A stretch of DNA of 31,629 nucleotides from HGM12998 sp900756495 (GTDB lineage: Bacteria; Bacillota; Clostridia; Oscillospirales; Oscillospiraceae), in contig CAUEFI010000026.1 of assembly GCA_958477305.1 (NCBI GenBank), positions 1-31,629 of the forward strand. The letters run 5' to 3'. Positions within the stretch are counted from its first letter, which is position 1, and each line of letters starts with the position of its first letter. The notes under the pieces are model-generated. The model searched no databases and was not told where the DNA came from. It saw nothing but the letters and a program-made list of their open reading frames with translations. Positions 16,482-26,136 of this stretch are shown piece after piece. The position numbers and the translations under genes are program-made.

Positions 16482-16510
16482 TTGCACAGGGGATGGGATA
16501 GGGATATAAT
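16482..16510 (+). promoter_or_regulatory. Sigma-A promoter of the pyridoxine kinase gene
   Basis: TTGCAC (16482-16487), a 17-bp spacer and TATAAT (16505-16510). The start codon is 32 bases beyond the -10 box, with GGAGGAGG in between. Confidence 0.85.
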
Positions 16511-16542
16511 AGGCACGATGTGAGAGCGGAGGAGGAATTCCG

Positions 16543-17397
16543 ATGAACAGAGCGCCAAGAGTGGCCGCTATCCAAGATATGTCCGGCTATGGACGGTGTT
16601 CCCTCACGGTGGCACTGCCCGTACTATCGGTGATGGGGGCCCAGTGCTGTCCCATGCCCACTGCCTATCTCTCGGCACACACGGCTTTCCCGCCGTCGGA
16701 AAAGGCAGCTTTTTTAGATATGACCGGGCAGATGGCAGGGACGGCGGCGCACTGGAGGGAACTGGGGGCAGAGTTCCGGGCCATCTACAGCGGCTTTTTA
16801 GGATCGACAGAACAGATCGATTTGCTGCGCCAGTTGATTGCCGACTTTCGGAAGGAGGACACCGTTGTACTGGTAGACCCCGTGATGGGGGATCAGGGGA
16901 AGCCCTACCGGACTTATACTCCGGAGATGTGCCGCCGGATGAGCGAGCTGGCTGCCCAGGCCGATGTGATAACGCCCAACCTGACGGAGGCGGCCCTCCT
17001 GCTGGGAGAGGAATACAGGGGAGTTCCCCATACGGAGGCAGCGGCGGCGGCATGGCTGGAGCGGCTCTCGCTGGAGGGAAAGCGGTCGGTGGTCATCACT
17101 GGGCTGAGTTTTACTCCGGGATTGGTGGGAGCAGGATGCCTGGATCGGATGGAGGGAAGGGCACGCTTTTTTATGGCGGAACAAGAGCCGGGACAGTTCC
17201 CCGGCACTGGGGATCTCTTCGCGAGCGTAGTGTTGGGGTCTCTGCTCCGGGGGGAGTGCTTGGCTGACGCTGCCGGAAGGGCGGTACACTTTGTTCAGCG
17301 GTGTGTAGAGCGAACTTTGGAAGCAGGAACGCCTCCGCTGGAAGGGGTGGAGTTTGAACCCATGCTGGGGGAGCTGGCCTGGAAAGAGGGAGGATGA
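16543..17397 (+). CDS. Pyridoxal/pyridoxamine kinase (PfkB superfamily)
   Basis: A 284-residue ribokinase-fold enzyme that phosphorylates vitamin B6 (pyridoxal, pyridoxamine or pyridoxine) with ATP in cofactor salvage. N-terminal IQDMSGYGRCSLTVALPVLS is the substrate-side block typical of clostridial pyridoxamine kinases. VLVDPVMGDQGKPYRTYTPEM and ITPNLTEAALLLG are middle family blocks. FPGTGDLFASVVLGSLL holds the anion-hole and catalytic Asp of the PfkB family. It stands alone behind its own promoter. A hydroxymethylpyrimidine kinase role is less likely given the MSGYGRCS motif. Confidence 0.9.
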   Translation: MNRAPRVAAIQDMSGYGRCSLTVALPVLSVMGAQCCPMPTAYLSAHTAFPPSEKAAFLDMTGQMAGTAAHWRELGAEFRAIYSGFLGSTEQIDLLRQLIADFRKEDTVVLVDPVMGDQGKPYRTYTPEMCRRMSELAAQADVITPNLTEAALLLGEEYRGVPHTEAAAAAWLERLSLEGKRSVVITGLSFTPGLVGAGCLDRMEGRARFFMAEQEPGQFPGTGDLFASVVLGSLLRGECLADAAGRAVHFVQRCVERTLEAGTPPLEGVEFEPMLGELAWKEGG

Positions 17398-17477
17398 GTG
17401 GGGCTTTGCCATTTGGACGGCCTGCCCGAGAAATTTGCCGATTGGTACGGCGGCAAAACCCGACGGCTGGGAGACGC

Positions 17478-17512
17478 GGCGGGCCCGGATCCTGAATGGA
17501 TCCGGGCCCGCC
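17478..17512. terminator. Bidirectional hairpin between pdxK-like and amidase genes
   Basis: A perfect stem of 15 bp (core CGGGCCCGGATCC / GGATCCGGGCCCG) with a 5-nt loop lies between two convergent genes. No T-tract follows on either side. Confidence 0.7.
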
Positions 17513-17527
17513 GGGCTGATATATGAG

Positions 17528-18178
17528 CTATGCAGGAAAATTCAGTCCGTCTAAAAAAGTTTCCCAGGCGTCAGGGTGATCCACAAAATAGCGGGGACAC
17601 TCCTTGCCGGTTACATCATAGTGCCGGAGAATCTGGTCCCGGGCCAATCCATAGGTATCGCAGGCCCACTGGACCAAGCGGGTGAGGGAGGCCTGTGTCT
17701 CCTCTGTAAAGCGGCCGCTCTCATCCGGGTGGCAGACCTCGATAGAGAGTGTATCGGCATTGCGCTGGCTGGAGCAGTAAGCAATCTCGTTTACCGGTAC
17801 GCACTGGATTACGCTGCCGTCCATATCGATGAGAAATTGGCTGGAGGCATAGGTCTCATGAGAGAGGGCCAGACCGGCGAAATAGCTCCGGTTCTGCTCT
17901 GCAGTGGTGCCGGGATTTCCGGTATAGTGAATGACCACGCCGTTGACAGCCTCCAGTGGGGTACCGGGGCGGGAGTATGGATTGATGGGAAGCAGCTCCT
18001 GGTCTACCCAGGCGGGGACCTCGTCGGGAAGAGAGGCCCCGCCGGCGTTCCCAAGCAGCCGGGGAAGGGAGAAGCGGACGAGAACCACCAGCGCCACAGC
18101 CAGCAGAATGCATTTCAGCAAAAAACCTGGCCAGAGACTACGCGTTCGCCGGGCAGGGCGGGACTGGACAGCGGGCAT
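17528..18178 (-). CDS. Membrane-anchored N-acetylmuramoyl-L-alanine amidase (Amidase_2)
   Basis: A 216-residue protein with a basic N-terminus and one transmembrane helix (about 17-36), then an Amidase_2/PGRP zinc-hydrolase domain outside the membrane. VVIHYTGNPGTT supplies His84, LRHYDVTGKECPRYF supplies His186 and Cys194, and SIEVCHPDESG is the central block. The enzyme would cut the bond between muramic acid and the stem peptide. The ribosome site is GGAGGTGACC. It follows the SpoVB-like flippase on the same strand after 91 bases, which suggests cell-wall or spore-cortex work, although co-transcription is not proven. Confidence 0.9.
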   Translation of the reverse strand: MPAVQSRPARRTRSLWPGFLLKCILLAVALVVLVRFSLPRLLGNAGGASLPDEVPAWVDQELLPINPYSRPGTPLEAVNGVVIHYTGNPGTTAEQNRSYFAGLALSHETYASSQFLIDMDGSVIQCVPVNEIAYCSSQRNADTLSIEVCHPDESGRFTEETQASLTRLVQWACDTYGLARDQILRHYDVTGKECPRYFVDHPDAWETFLDGLNFPA

Positions 18179-18269
18179 AGACGGTCACCTCCGGGAGAAC
18201 TGAGATGCCTCTATCATACCATGCCGCCGTCGGATTCGCCATATTGCGCGGGAAAGTGTAAGAAAATTG

Positions 18270-19796
18270 TTATCTGAGCCGGAAAATTTGCCCCGGCCGT
18301 ATACCCTGCGCGGCCAGAGCGGCCAGATAGAGCACCGTACCAAAAACCAGACAGGAGAGTACCGCAAAGATGCCGTCCATGCCGGCGTTCAGGAGAATCT
18401 TGAAGAGCAGGTTGACGACCAGTCCCATCAAAAGTGCGGAGAGGCCCGGAGCGGTGCACCACTGAAAGATCCGGGCCTTCAGACCGGTAGCCCGGCGGAC
18501 CTGGATCCAGTTGAGAATGACGCCCAGCAGGTCGCTGACGACAAAGCCGAAGACATAGCCCTTTAGGCCAACGCCGGGCAGTCCCATGAGAAAAAACGTG
18601 CAGCCCAGCTGAACCGCCCCGCAGAGGATAGCATTCCAGGCGGCGGCACTCTGCCTGCCTACGCCGTTGAGGGCACCGGAGAGTACGGACTGGTAACAGG
18701 AGAGGACGACGCCCAGCGACAGCGGAATGATATAATCCCCCACCGTGGGCTCCTGAAACAGGAATGCTCCCAAGGTAGGGCCCAGCACGACCAGAAAGGC
18801 CATGGAGGGGAGGATGAGGATAGAGGTGGCCAGCATGGCCTTGTGGATTCTCCGCTGTACCTCGCCAGGGCGGCCGATGGCGGTGCTCTCCGCCAGCTTT
18901 GGGACCAGCACCAGCCCCAGCGCGCCGATGAAGGCGGTAGGGAGGCAGAGCATGGGGATCGTCATGCCGCACAGGACGCCAAAAGCGCTCATGGCCTCTG
19001 TGACATCGGCACCCGCCGCAACCAGCCGCTGTGGAATGAGTACTGCGTTGGCAGAACCCATCAGATTTCCCAACAGGGCAGTGGCGCCGATGGGCAGGGC
19101 GATGGAGGAGATACGGCGGTTCAGGTGAGAGATCGGCGTTCCGGGCAGGGGGCCGGAACGCCGGTGGCGGCGATACAGAATGACCAGCGTAGTGGAGGAA
19201 AAAATTTCACAGCAGATCATACCCAGGACAATCAGCCCCACAGTTCGTTCCGGATTTTGAGGGAGAAAAACCACTAAAAGCCCCAAAACAGCTCCAGTTC
19301 GGATGAACTGCTCGCACAGCTCCACTGCGGCGGGGGGGCGGACGTTGCCGGTGCCGTAGAAGAAATGCTTGTGCAGGTTCTCCACTCCAGTGAGGAGGAT
19401 GCAGGGGAGGAGAAGGAGCAGTCCCAGCTGGGTGCGCGCATCGCCTAAGAGATAAACTGAGATTGGGTCGTAGCATATTGCAGTGACGGCAGCTACCAGA
19501 GCAAACAGGATGAAAAAGGCCAGCAGGCACCGGCGCAGGACCTGGGCTACGGCAGCTTTGTTTCCCTGGGCGTGATAGGTGGAGGACAGGTTGGATACCG
19601 CTACGGTGAGCCCTACGGCCGTGATGGCCATAATCACTGAGTACACGGGCATGATGAGCTGATAGAGCCCCATTACCTCCGCCCCGATGAGGCGGGAAAG
19701 GCAGATGCGATAGAGAAAGCCCAGCCCCTGCGAGACAATGCTGGTGAACGTGAGGAGCAGTGTTCCATAGAGCATGGACGATCGATTCAGTTTCAA
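18270..19796 (-). CDS. SpoVB-like polysaccharide/lipid flippase (MOP superfamily)
   Basis: A 508-residue polytopic membrane protein with about 14 helices. The N-terminal LYGTLLLTFTSIVSQGLGF and SRLIGAEVMGLYQLIMPVYS are the signature of stage V sporulation protein B and related lipid II or oligosaccharide-lipid flippases. A later block is LPTAFIGALGLVLVPKLAES. It would flip lipid-linked wall precursors. The start is a TTG at 19796 behind GGGGGAACG; an internal ATG at 19775 would cut into the conserved N-terminus. The amidase gene follows on the same strand. Confidence 0.85.
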   Translation of the reverse strand: MKLNRSSMLYGTLLLTFTSIVSQGLGFLYRICLSRLIGAEVMGLYQLIMPVYSVIMAITAVGLTVAVSNLSSTYHAQGNKAAVAQVLRRCLLAFFILFALVAAVTAICYDPISVYLLGDARTQLGLLLLLPCILLTGVENLHKHFFYGTGNVRPPAAVELCEQFIRTGAVLGLLVVFLPQNPERTVGLIVLGMICCEIFSSTTLVILYRRHRRSGPLPGTPISHLNRRISSIALPIGATALLGNLMGSANAVLIPQRLVAAGADVTEAMSAFGVLCGMTIPMLCLPTAFIGALGLVLVPKLAESTAIGRPGEVQRRIHKAMLATSILILPSMAFLVVLGPTLGAFLFQEPTVGDYIIPLSLGVVLSCYQSVLSGALNGVGRQSAAAWNAILCGAVQLGCTFFLMGLPGVGLKGYVFGFVVSDLLGVILNWIQVRRATGLKARIFQWCTAPGLSALLMGLVVNLLFKILLNAGMDGIFAVLSCLVFGTVLYLAALAAQGIRPGQIFRLR

Positions 19797-19860
19797 GCAG
19801 GCGTTCCCCCTTCCTCAAGACACTCTATTCAGCGGACAGGCCCGGCATGTATCGGAAGGG

Positions 19861-19889
19861 TTGACAAGGTAAATGCCAAAGGGTAAAAT
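19861..19889 (+). promoter_or_regulatory. Sigma-A promoter of the DUF554 gene
   Basis: TTGACA (19861-19866), a 17-bp spacer and TAAAAT (19884-19889), with the ribosome site about 40 bases further on. Confidence 0.8.
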
Positions 19890-19946
19890 ATACAGAAAAA
19901 TGAAAAATATTTCATTAGAATGGCCGGAAGGGAGAGGCTGATCCCT

Positions 19947-20657
19947 GTGGTTGCTACCTTTATTAATGTGGCCTTGGTGCTCTTGGGCAGCGCGCTGGGC
20001 CTCCTCTTCAAAAACCGAATCAGTCCCCGTTTTTCCAGTACGCTGATCTGCGCTCTGGGGCTGTGCGTGGTGGGGATTGGCATTGCCAACCTGCTCAGAA
20101 CCAGCGATACGCTGTGTGTGATTATCTGTATGGTGGTGGGTACCCTCATTGGGGAGGGACTCAAAATTGAGATGAGGATGGACGGGCTCGGTGAGCTGCT
20201 GCGGCGCAAACTGATAAAGAGCGGGAGCGATAACCGGTTCGTGGAGGGTTTTGTCACCGCCTCGGTTCTATTCTGTGTGGGCGCCATGGCAATCAACGGA
20301 TCTTTGGAGGCGGGGATCCATCGTGATTATTCGATTCTGGTCTCTAAAGGGGTGATCGACGGGGTAGCCGCCATCACGTTTGCCGCTGCCATGGGAGCAG
20401 GCGTGGCATTTTCAGCCGTAACACTGCTGCTCTACCAGGGCGCGCTCACAATTATATTCTCGTTGGCCGGACAGGGGATGGATCCTGCGGTAATCAGCGG
20501 AATGAGCGCTGTGGGCGGTACCATCATTGTGGGAATTGGAATTAACATGCTGGGACTGCCCAAGGAGAAGATTAGAGTAGGCAATATGCTTCCGGCAATT
20601 TTTCTCCCGATCTTATATGTGCCGCTGGCCGATTGGATTGGAAGGCTGAACATTTAG
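19947..20657 (+). CDS. DUF554 family membrane protein
   Basis: A 236-residue membrane protein with about seven helices. DUF554 (YdfK/YqgA) proteins normally start with a short strand like VxTxxN(V/A)..., matching VVATFINVALVLLGSALG here. A GTG at 19947 behind GGGAGAGG is therefore preferred; the ATG at 19920 lies ahead of that site. Family blocks are CVVGTLIGEGLKIE, FVEGFVTASVLFCVGAMAI and SLEAGIHRDYSILVSKGVID. The function is not established. A Gly-rich, small-residue helix pattern fits a transporter or channel. Confidence 0.88.
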   Translation: MVATFINVALVLLGSALGLLFKNRISPRFSSTLICALGLCVVGIGIANLLRTSDTLCVIICMVVGTLIGEGLKIEMRMDGLGELLRRKLIKSGSDNRFVEGFVTASVLFCVGAMAINGSLEAGIHRDYSILVSKGVIDGVAAITFAAAMGAGVAFSAVTLLLYQGALTIIFSLAGQGMDPAVISGMSAVGGTIIVGIGINMLGLPKEKIRVGNMLPAIFLPILYVPLADWIGRLNI

Positions 20658-20676
20658 CGGACGGCATGCCTGCTGA

Positions 20677-20811
20677 TTCCTCAGCGCTGAGCGGCGCAGA
20701 TGCGCGGGGGAAGCTGATTTCAGCGATCCCCGGCTGCGAAGAGAGGTGCAGAAAGCGCTTTTACTGGAGATATGCAGGATTCAGCAGGAAAAATATAACC
20801 GAAACATCTAG
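20677..20811 (+). pseudogene. Small protein-like open frame without a good start
   Basis: The frame ending TAG at 20809-20811 reads EADFSDPRLRREVQKALLLE and then ICRIQQEKYNRNI, an amphipathic, charged helical tail that looks protein-like. No ATG, GTG or TTG precedes it after the stop at 20674; an internal GTG would give only some 21 residues. It may be the 3' end of a decayed small gene. No family recognised. Confidence 0.3.
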
Positions 20812-20813
20812 GG

Positions 20814-20850
20814 TGCACAGGACTGTCTCTGTACGGTTTTGTGCATTTTT
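20814..20850 (+). terminator. Possible terminator downstream of the DUF554 gene
   Basis: TGCACA (20814-20819) pairs with TGTGCA (20840-20845), directly followed by five T. The loop is long (20 nt) with only weak inner pairing. Confidence 0.45.
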
Positions 20851-21015
20851 ACTATAAATATTGATAAAAAATTAACGAAATTTTATCCCGCACTGCCTTG
20901 CCTGTTTTACAGGAAAGCGGTATACTTAATTGTCGGAATAATGTTAAAAAAATAACAATAAGAGCTGAGGACGATTGTGAAGAAAATAGCGGCATTGTGA
21001 ACACAAAGACAATAC

Positions 21016-21045
21016 TTTACGGTTTTGTTTCACGTATGTTATAAT
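21016..21045 (+). promoter_or_regulatory. Promoter of the butyrate gene cluster
   Basis: TGTTATAAT (TATAAT at 21040-21045) is an extended -10 box with TTTACG (21016-21021) 18 bp upstream. The AT-rich flanks stand out from the GC-rich surroundings. The crotonase start is 51 bases downstream, with AAGGAGG in between. Confidence 0.65.
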
Positions 21046-21096
21046 AAAAAATAAGCAATTTTATTATGAAATCCATACAAACAAGGAGGCAGACCA

Positions 21097-21873
21097 ATGG
21101 CATTTGTCAAGCTGGAGAAGCAGGGACATGTGGGAGTTATCACCATCGACCGTCCGGAAGCCCTGAATGCGCTGAACAGTCAAGTACTGACCGACTTGGA
21201 GGCTGTCATCGATGAGGTGGAAGGCGACGGCGAAATCTATGTCGCAATCCTCACCGGCGCAGGCCGTTCCTTTGTGGCCGGGGCTGATATCGGAGAGATG
21301 AAGGGATTTTCGTCCGTGGACGGAAAGAAATTCGGCGTTCACGGCGGGAGCGTCTTTTTGAAGCTGGAAAACATGAGTAAGCCTGTGATTGCAGCGGTCA
21401 ACGGCTTTGCTCTGGGCGGCGGATGCGAGCTGTCCATGGCCTGCGACATCCGGCTTGCCAGTGAGAAAGCCAAGTTTGGCCAGCCTGAGGTGGGACTGGG
21501 CATTACCCCGGGCTTTGGCGGGACGCAGCGTCTGCCCCGGATTGTGGGCGTATCCAAGGCTATGGAGCTGATTCTCACTGCCAAGGTGATCGGAGCGGCT
21601 GAGGCAAAGAGTATTGGACTGGTGAGTGAAGTCTACCCTCCGGAAGAGCTGATGCCCAAGGCAATGGAGATGGCCGAAGCGATCTGCGCCAATGCTCAGA
21701 TTGCCGTATGTGAGTCCAAGCGCTGTATCCGTATGGGAATGCAGACCGACATTCAGACTGGCTCCGCCTTCGAGGCCGAGGCCTTCGGCGTCTGCTGCGG
21801 CACTGAGGACAAGAACGAGGGAATGGGCGCGTTCCTGGAGAAGCGGGCGGAAAAGCACTTCCAGAACCGGTAG
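21097..21873 (+). CDS. crt: Enoyl-CoA hydratase (crotonase)
   Basis: A 258-residue crotonase-fold enzyme that interconverts 3-hydroxybutyryl-CoA and crotonyl-CoA in butyrate formation. The oxyanion-hole segment is AGADIGEMKGF, and the two catalytic glutamates fall at Glu111 (GGGCELSMACD) and Glu131 (FGQPEVGLGI); the ITPGFGGTQRLPR block follows. The length matches clostridial Crt. It is the first gene of crt-hbd-bcd-etfB-etfA, all on one strand with gaps under 100 bases. Confidence 0.95.
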   Translation: MAFVKLEKQGHVGVITIDRPEALNALNSQVLTDLEAVIDEVEGDGEIYVAILTGAGRSFVAGADIGEMKGFSSVDGKKFGVHGGSVFLKLENMSKPVIAAVNGFALGGGCELSMACDIRLASEKAKFGQPEVGLGITPGFGGTQRLPRIVGVSKAMELILTAKVIGAAEAKSIGLVSEVYPPEELMPKAMEMAEAICANAQIAVCESKRCIRMGMQTDIQTGSAFEAEAFGVCCGTEDKNEGMGAFLEKRAEKHFQNR

Positions 21874-21941
21874 GAATAAGCGGCGGCTCGCCCGGCTGCA
21901 GACGGAATAAAATGAAATTGCTTTTATGGAGGGATATAACC

Positions 21942-22793
21942 ATGAAAAAGATTGTTGTAATCGGCGGCGGCACGATGGGCCTGGATATTGCGCAGGTGTT
22001 TGCCCGCAAGGGGTTCGACGTGGTTGTGCGCGACATCAAGGACGAGATCATTCAGGCCTCCGAGGCCCGTTTGAACAAGGGCCTGGACAAGCTGGTGGCC
22101 AAGGGTAAGCTGGATGAGGCCGGTAAGAAGGCCATCGTTGACAAGATTGCCTTTACCACCGATTTGAAGCTGGCCGCCGACGCCGATCTGGTTGTTGAGG
22201 CGGCGATTGAAAACCTTGACATCAAAAAGAGCATCTTTGCGGAGCTGGACAGCATCTGTAAGCCTGAGACCATTTTGGCCTCCAATACCTCCTCCATCTC
22301 CATCACCGCAATTGCCGCCGCCACCAAGCGGCCCGACAGATTTATCGGCATGCACTTCTTCAACCCCGCCACCGTTATGAAGCTGGTGGAGGTGATTAAG
22401 GGAGCCAATACCTCCCGGGAGACCTTTGACGCCATTTACAAGCTGGCCCAGGACGTCGGCAAGGATCCCGTCGAGGTGGCCGAGGCCCCGGGGTTTGTGG
22501 TCAATAAGATCCTGATTCCCATGATCAACGAGGCCGTCGGCCTAGTTGAGACCGGCGTAGCCAGCGTGGAGGACATCGACAAGGCTATGCAGCTGGGCGC
22601 CAACCACCCCATGGGCCCCCTGACCCTGGGTGACTTTATCGGCCTGGATGTGTGTCTGGCTATCATGGACGTACTCTATGAGGAGACCGGAGATCCCAAA
22701 TACCGCGCCGCCCTGCTGCTGAGGAAGATGGTCCGCGGCGGCCTGCTGGGCCGCAAGACCGGCAAGGGCTTTTATGACTACAGCAAGAAATAA
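21942..22793 (+). CDS. hbd: 3-hydroxybutyryl-CoA dehydrogenase
   Basis: A 283-residue NAD(P)-dependent enzyme reducing acetoacetyl-CoA to 3-hydroxybutyryl-CoA. The Rossmann motif GGGTMG lies at 8-13, VVEAAIENLDIK is the usual block, and the catalytic dyad is His138 (GMHFFNP) and Glu150 (KLVEVIKG). The C-terminal domain contains GANHPMGPLTLGDFIGLDVC and KTGKGFYDY. The ATG at 21942 is taken because ATGGAGGGA precedes it; an in-frame ATG at 21912 is upstream of that site. The gap to crt is 68 bases. Confidence 0.96.
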   Translation: MKKIVVIGGGTMGLDIAQVFARKGFDVVVRDIKDEIIQASEARLNKGLDKLVAKGKLDEAGKKAIVDKIAFTTDLKLAADADLVVEAAIENLDIKKSIFAELDSICKPETILASNTSSISITAIAAATKRPDRFIGMHFFNPATVMKLVEVIKGANTSRETFDAIYKLAQDVGKDPVEVAEAPGFVVNKILIPMINEAVGLVETGVASVEDIDKAMQLGANHPMGPLTLGDFIGLDVCLAIMDVLYEETGDPKYRAALLLRKMVRGGLLGRKTGKGFYDYSKK

Positions 22794-22819
22794 CCATATG
22801 ACGGACGCATAAGTACCCT

Positions 22820-22852
22820 GGCGGGACTGGGGGCCGGGCCCCCGGCCCCGCC
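22820..22852 (+). other. GC-rich intergenic hairpin between hbd and bcd
   Basis: GGCGGG pairs with CCCGCC, with an inner GGGGG / CCCCC helix around a CCGGG loop, just ahead of the bcd ribosome site (AGGAGG). No T-tract follows, so it is more likely an mRNA stabiliser or processing site than a terminator. Confidence 0.5.
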
Positions 22853-22883
22853 ATGAAATACATACTAGGAGGAACGGGACGAC

Positions 22884-24047
<1,164 letters not shown>

Positions 24048-24065
24048 GGACTGGAGGAGATAAAC

Positions 24066-24866
24066 ATGAAACTGATTGTCTGTGTAAAGCAGGTTCCCGA
24101 TACCTCCGGTGTGGTGGCGGTGAAGGAAGACGGCACCATGGACCGTGCCGCTATGGCCACCATTACCAACCACGACGACCTGGCCGCGGTGGAGGCCGCG
24201 CTGCAGATCAAAGATGCCACTGGCTGCAAGGTGGTTGTAATCTCCATGGGCCCCCCGCCCGCCGAGGGGATGCTTCGTGAGCTGCTGGCCATGGGGGCCG
24301 ACGAGGCCGTTCTGGTCTCCGCCCGCGAGTTCGGCGGCTCTGACACCTATGCTACATCCCAGATCCTGGCCGCCGCCATCAAAAAGGTGGGCGTGGAGGA
24401 CGACGACATCATTCTCTGCGGCCGGCAGGCCATCGACGGCGATACCGCTCAGGTGGGGCCTCAGATCGCCGAGAAGCTCCATGTGCCCCAGGTCTCCTAC
24501 GCCGCCGATATCAAGGTGGAGGGCAAGAACGTCACCGTCAAGCGGCTGCTGGAGGACGGCTATATGATGCTCAAGGTCCAGACGCCCTGCCTCATCACCT
24601 GCGTCAAGGAGCTCAACGCCCCCCGCTATATGAGCGTGAGCGGTATTATGGAGTGCTACGGCAAGCCGCTGGAGATCTTTAACTATGAGACGCTGAAGGA
24701 CGACCCCCTCATCGATGTGGACACCATCGGCCTGAAGGGCTCTCCCACCAACGTGTACAAGTCCTTCTCTCCCCCGGTGAAGGGCGCCGGCATGATGCTC
24801 GAAGGGGCCGACAAAGCCACCGTAGAGCAGCTGGTCGGCATCCTGAACGACAAGCACCTGATCTGA
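24066..24866 (+). CDS. etfB: Electron transfer flavoprotein beta subunit
   Basis: A 266-residue EtfB. It begins MKLIVCVKQVPDTS and carries VVVISMGPPPAEGMLRELLA, ADEAVLVSAREFGGSDTYAT and GRQAIDGDTAQVGPQIAEKL, the nucleotide and flavin-binding blocks of the family. Length and motifs fit the bifurcating (clostridial) EtfB group, in which this subunit holds the bifurcating FAD. It starts 18 bases after bcd, with a GGAGGAG ribosome site. Confidence 0.95.
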   Translation: MKLIVCVKQVPDTSGVVAVKEDGTMDRAAMATITNHDDLAAVEAALQIKDATGCKVVVISMGPPPAEGMLRELLAMGADEAVLVSAREFGGSDTYATSQILAAAIKKVGVEDDDIILCGRQAIDGDTAQVGPQIAEKLHVPQVSYAADIKVEGKNVTVKRLLEDGYMMLKVQTPCLITCVKELNAPRYMSVSGIMECYGKPLEIFNYETLKDDPLIDVDTIGLKGSPTNVYKSFSPPVKGAGMMLEGADKATVEQLVGILNDKHLI

Positions 24867-24888
24867 TTTTGAAAGGAGAGAGAACATT

Positions 24889-25992
24889 ATGGCTTTTGAT
24901 TCTAAAGACACCGCCGCCTTCAAGGGCGTGTGGGTATTCTGCGAACAGCGCGAAGGCGTGATTATGTCCACCAGCTACCAGCTCCTCTCCGAGGGCCGCA
25001 AGCTGGCCAACGACCTGGGCGTTGAGCTGTGCGGTGTGGTGCTGGGCAGCGGCGTCAAGGAAGAGTACATCAAGGCTCTGGGCGGCTACGGCGCCGACCG
25101 GGTATATAACTGTGACCATCCTCTGCTGAAGGACTATACCACTGACGCCTACACCAAGGTCATCTGCGATCTGGTGGAGGAGAAGAAGCCCGAGATCTTC
25201 CTCATCGGCGCCACCAACATCGGCCGTGACCTGGGCCCCCGCTGCGCGGCCCGGCTCCACACCGGTCTGACCGCCGACTGCACCCACCTCGACGTGGACG
25301 TGGCCAAGTACAAGGAGTTCCTCAAGACCACCTCTACCATCGACGTGGACAACACCGCCTTTGAGGAGAACACCAACCTGAAGATGACCCGTCCCGCCTT
25401 CGGCGGCCATCTGATGGCCACCATCATCTGCCCCCGTTTCCGTCCCCAGATGTCCACCGTGCGCCCCGGCGTCATGCAGACCCAGCCCTTCGATGAGAAC
25501 GGCATGGCTAAGGTCGTGGTGGAGAAGGTGGATGTAAAGCTGGACGCCTCGGACATCCATGTGGAGATTCTGGAGATTAAGAAGGCTGCCAAAAAGCTGG
25601 TGGATCTCATTGGCGCCGACGTTATCGTCTCGGTGGGCCGCGGCATCAGCAAGGACCCTGAGGCCGGCATCAAGCTGGCCCAGGATCTGGCCGACGCCCT
25701 GGGCGGCGTCGTGGGCTCCTCCCGCGCCGTGGTGGACGCCGGCTGGATCACAGCCGATCACCAGGTCGGCCAGACCGGCAAGACCGTCCATCCCCGTATC
25801 TATGTGGCTCTGGGTATCTCCGGCGCCATCCAGCACAAGGCCGGCATGCAGGACTCCGAGTGCATCATCGCTGTAAACAAGAACGCCGACGCCCCCATCT
25901 TTGAGGTAGCCTCCTACGGTATCGTGGGCGATCTGTTCAAGGTCACCCCCATGATCACCGAGGCCGTCAAGGCTGCAATGGCTGCAAAATAA
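24889..25992 (+). CDS. etfA: Electron transfer flavoprotein alpha subunit
   Basis: A 367-residue EtfA, slightly longer than the common 320-340 because of a short N-terminal extension (about 10 residues before GVWVFCEQREG); no ferredoxin domain is fused. Family blocks are LIGATNIGRDLGPRCAARL, the C-terminal FAD site VGSSRAVVDAGW, HQVGQTGKTVHPRIYVALG, ISGAIQHKAGM and ECIIAVNKNADAPIFEVA. It pairs with EtfB and ends the butyrate operon, followed by a strong terminator. Confidence 0.95.
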   Translation: MAFDSKDTAAFKGVWVFCEQREGVIMSTSYQLLSEGRKLANDLGVELCGVVLGSGVKEEYIKALGGYGADRVYNCDHPLLKDYTTDAYTKVICDLVEEKKPEIFLIGATNIGRDLGPRCAARLHTGLTADCTHLDVDVAKYKEFLKTTSTIDVDNTAFEENTNLKMTRPAFGGHLMATIICPRFRPQMSTVRPGVMQTQPFDENGMAKVVVEKVDVKLDASDIHVEILEIKKAAKKLVDLIGADVIVSVGRGISKDPEAGIKLAQDLADALGGVVGSSRAVVDAGWITADHQVGQTGKTVHPRIYVALGISGAIQHKAGMQDSECIIAVNKNADAPIFEVASYGIVGDLFKVTPMITEAVKAAMAAK

Positions 25993-26006
25993 TCCTATTT
26001 GCGATA

Positions 26007-26056
26007 GAGAGGTCCGGTCTCCCTTGGTTCAAGGGGCCGGGCCTCTCCATCTTTTT
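26007..26056 (+). terminator. Terminator of the butyrate operon
   Basis: GAGAGGTCCGG pairs with CCGGGCCTCTC (one G-U), with an inner CCCTTG / CAAGGG helix, and is followed by a TCTTTTT tail 15 bases after the etfA stop begins its leader. Confidence 0.9.
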
Positions 26057-26102
26057 ATTGGACCGCCGTGGATGCTCTCGCGCAGAGGGGAAAAGTTTTT
26101 CT

Positions 26103-26130
26103 TGACAAATGCCGCAGGCCCCTTTATAAT
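26103..26130 (+). promoter_or_regulatory. Promoter of the T-box / trpB2 unit
   Basis: Consensus TTGACA (26103-26108), a 16-bp spacer and consensus TATAAT (26125-26130). Confidence 0.9.
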
Positions 26131-26136
26131 GACCCC

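Noticed and set aside
17398..17527. Small open frames after the pyridoxine kinase gene
   Set aside because: They run through the terminator hairpin and lack ribosome sites and family motifs.
24709..25836. Open minus-strand frame of 375 codons
   Set aside because: Mirror of the etfB end and etfA; composition is that of an antisense shadow.
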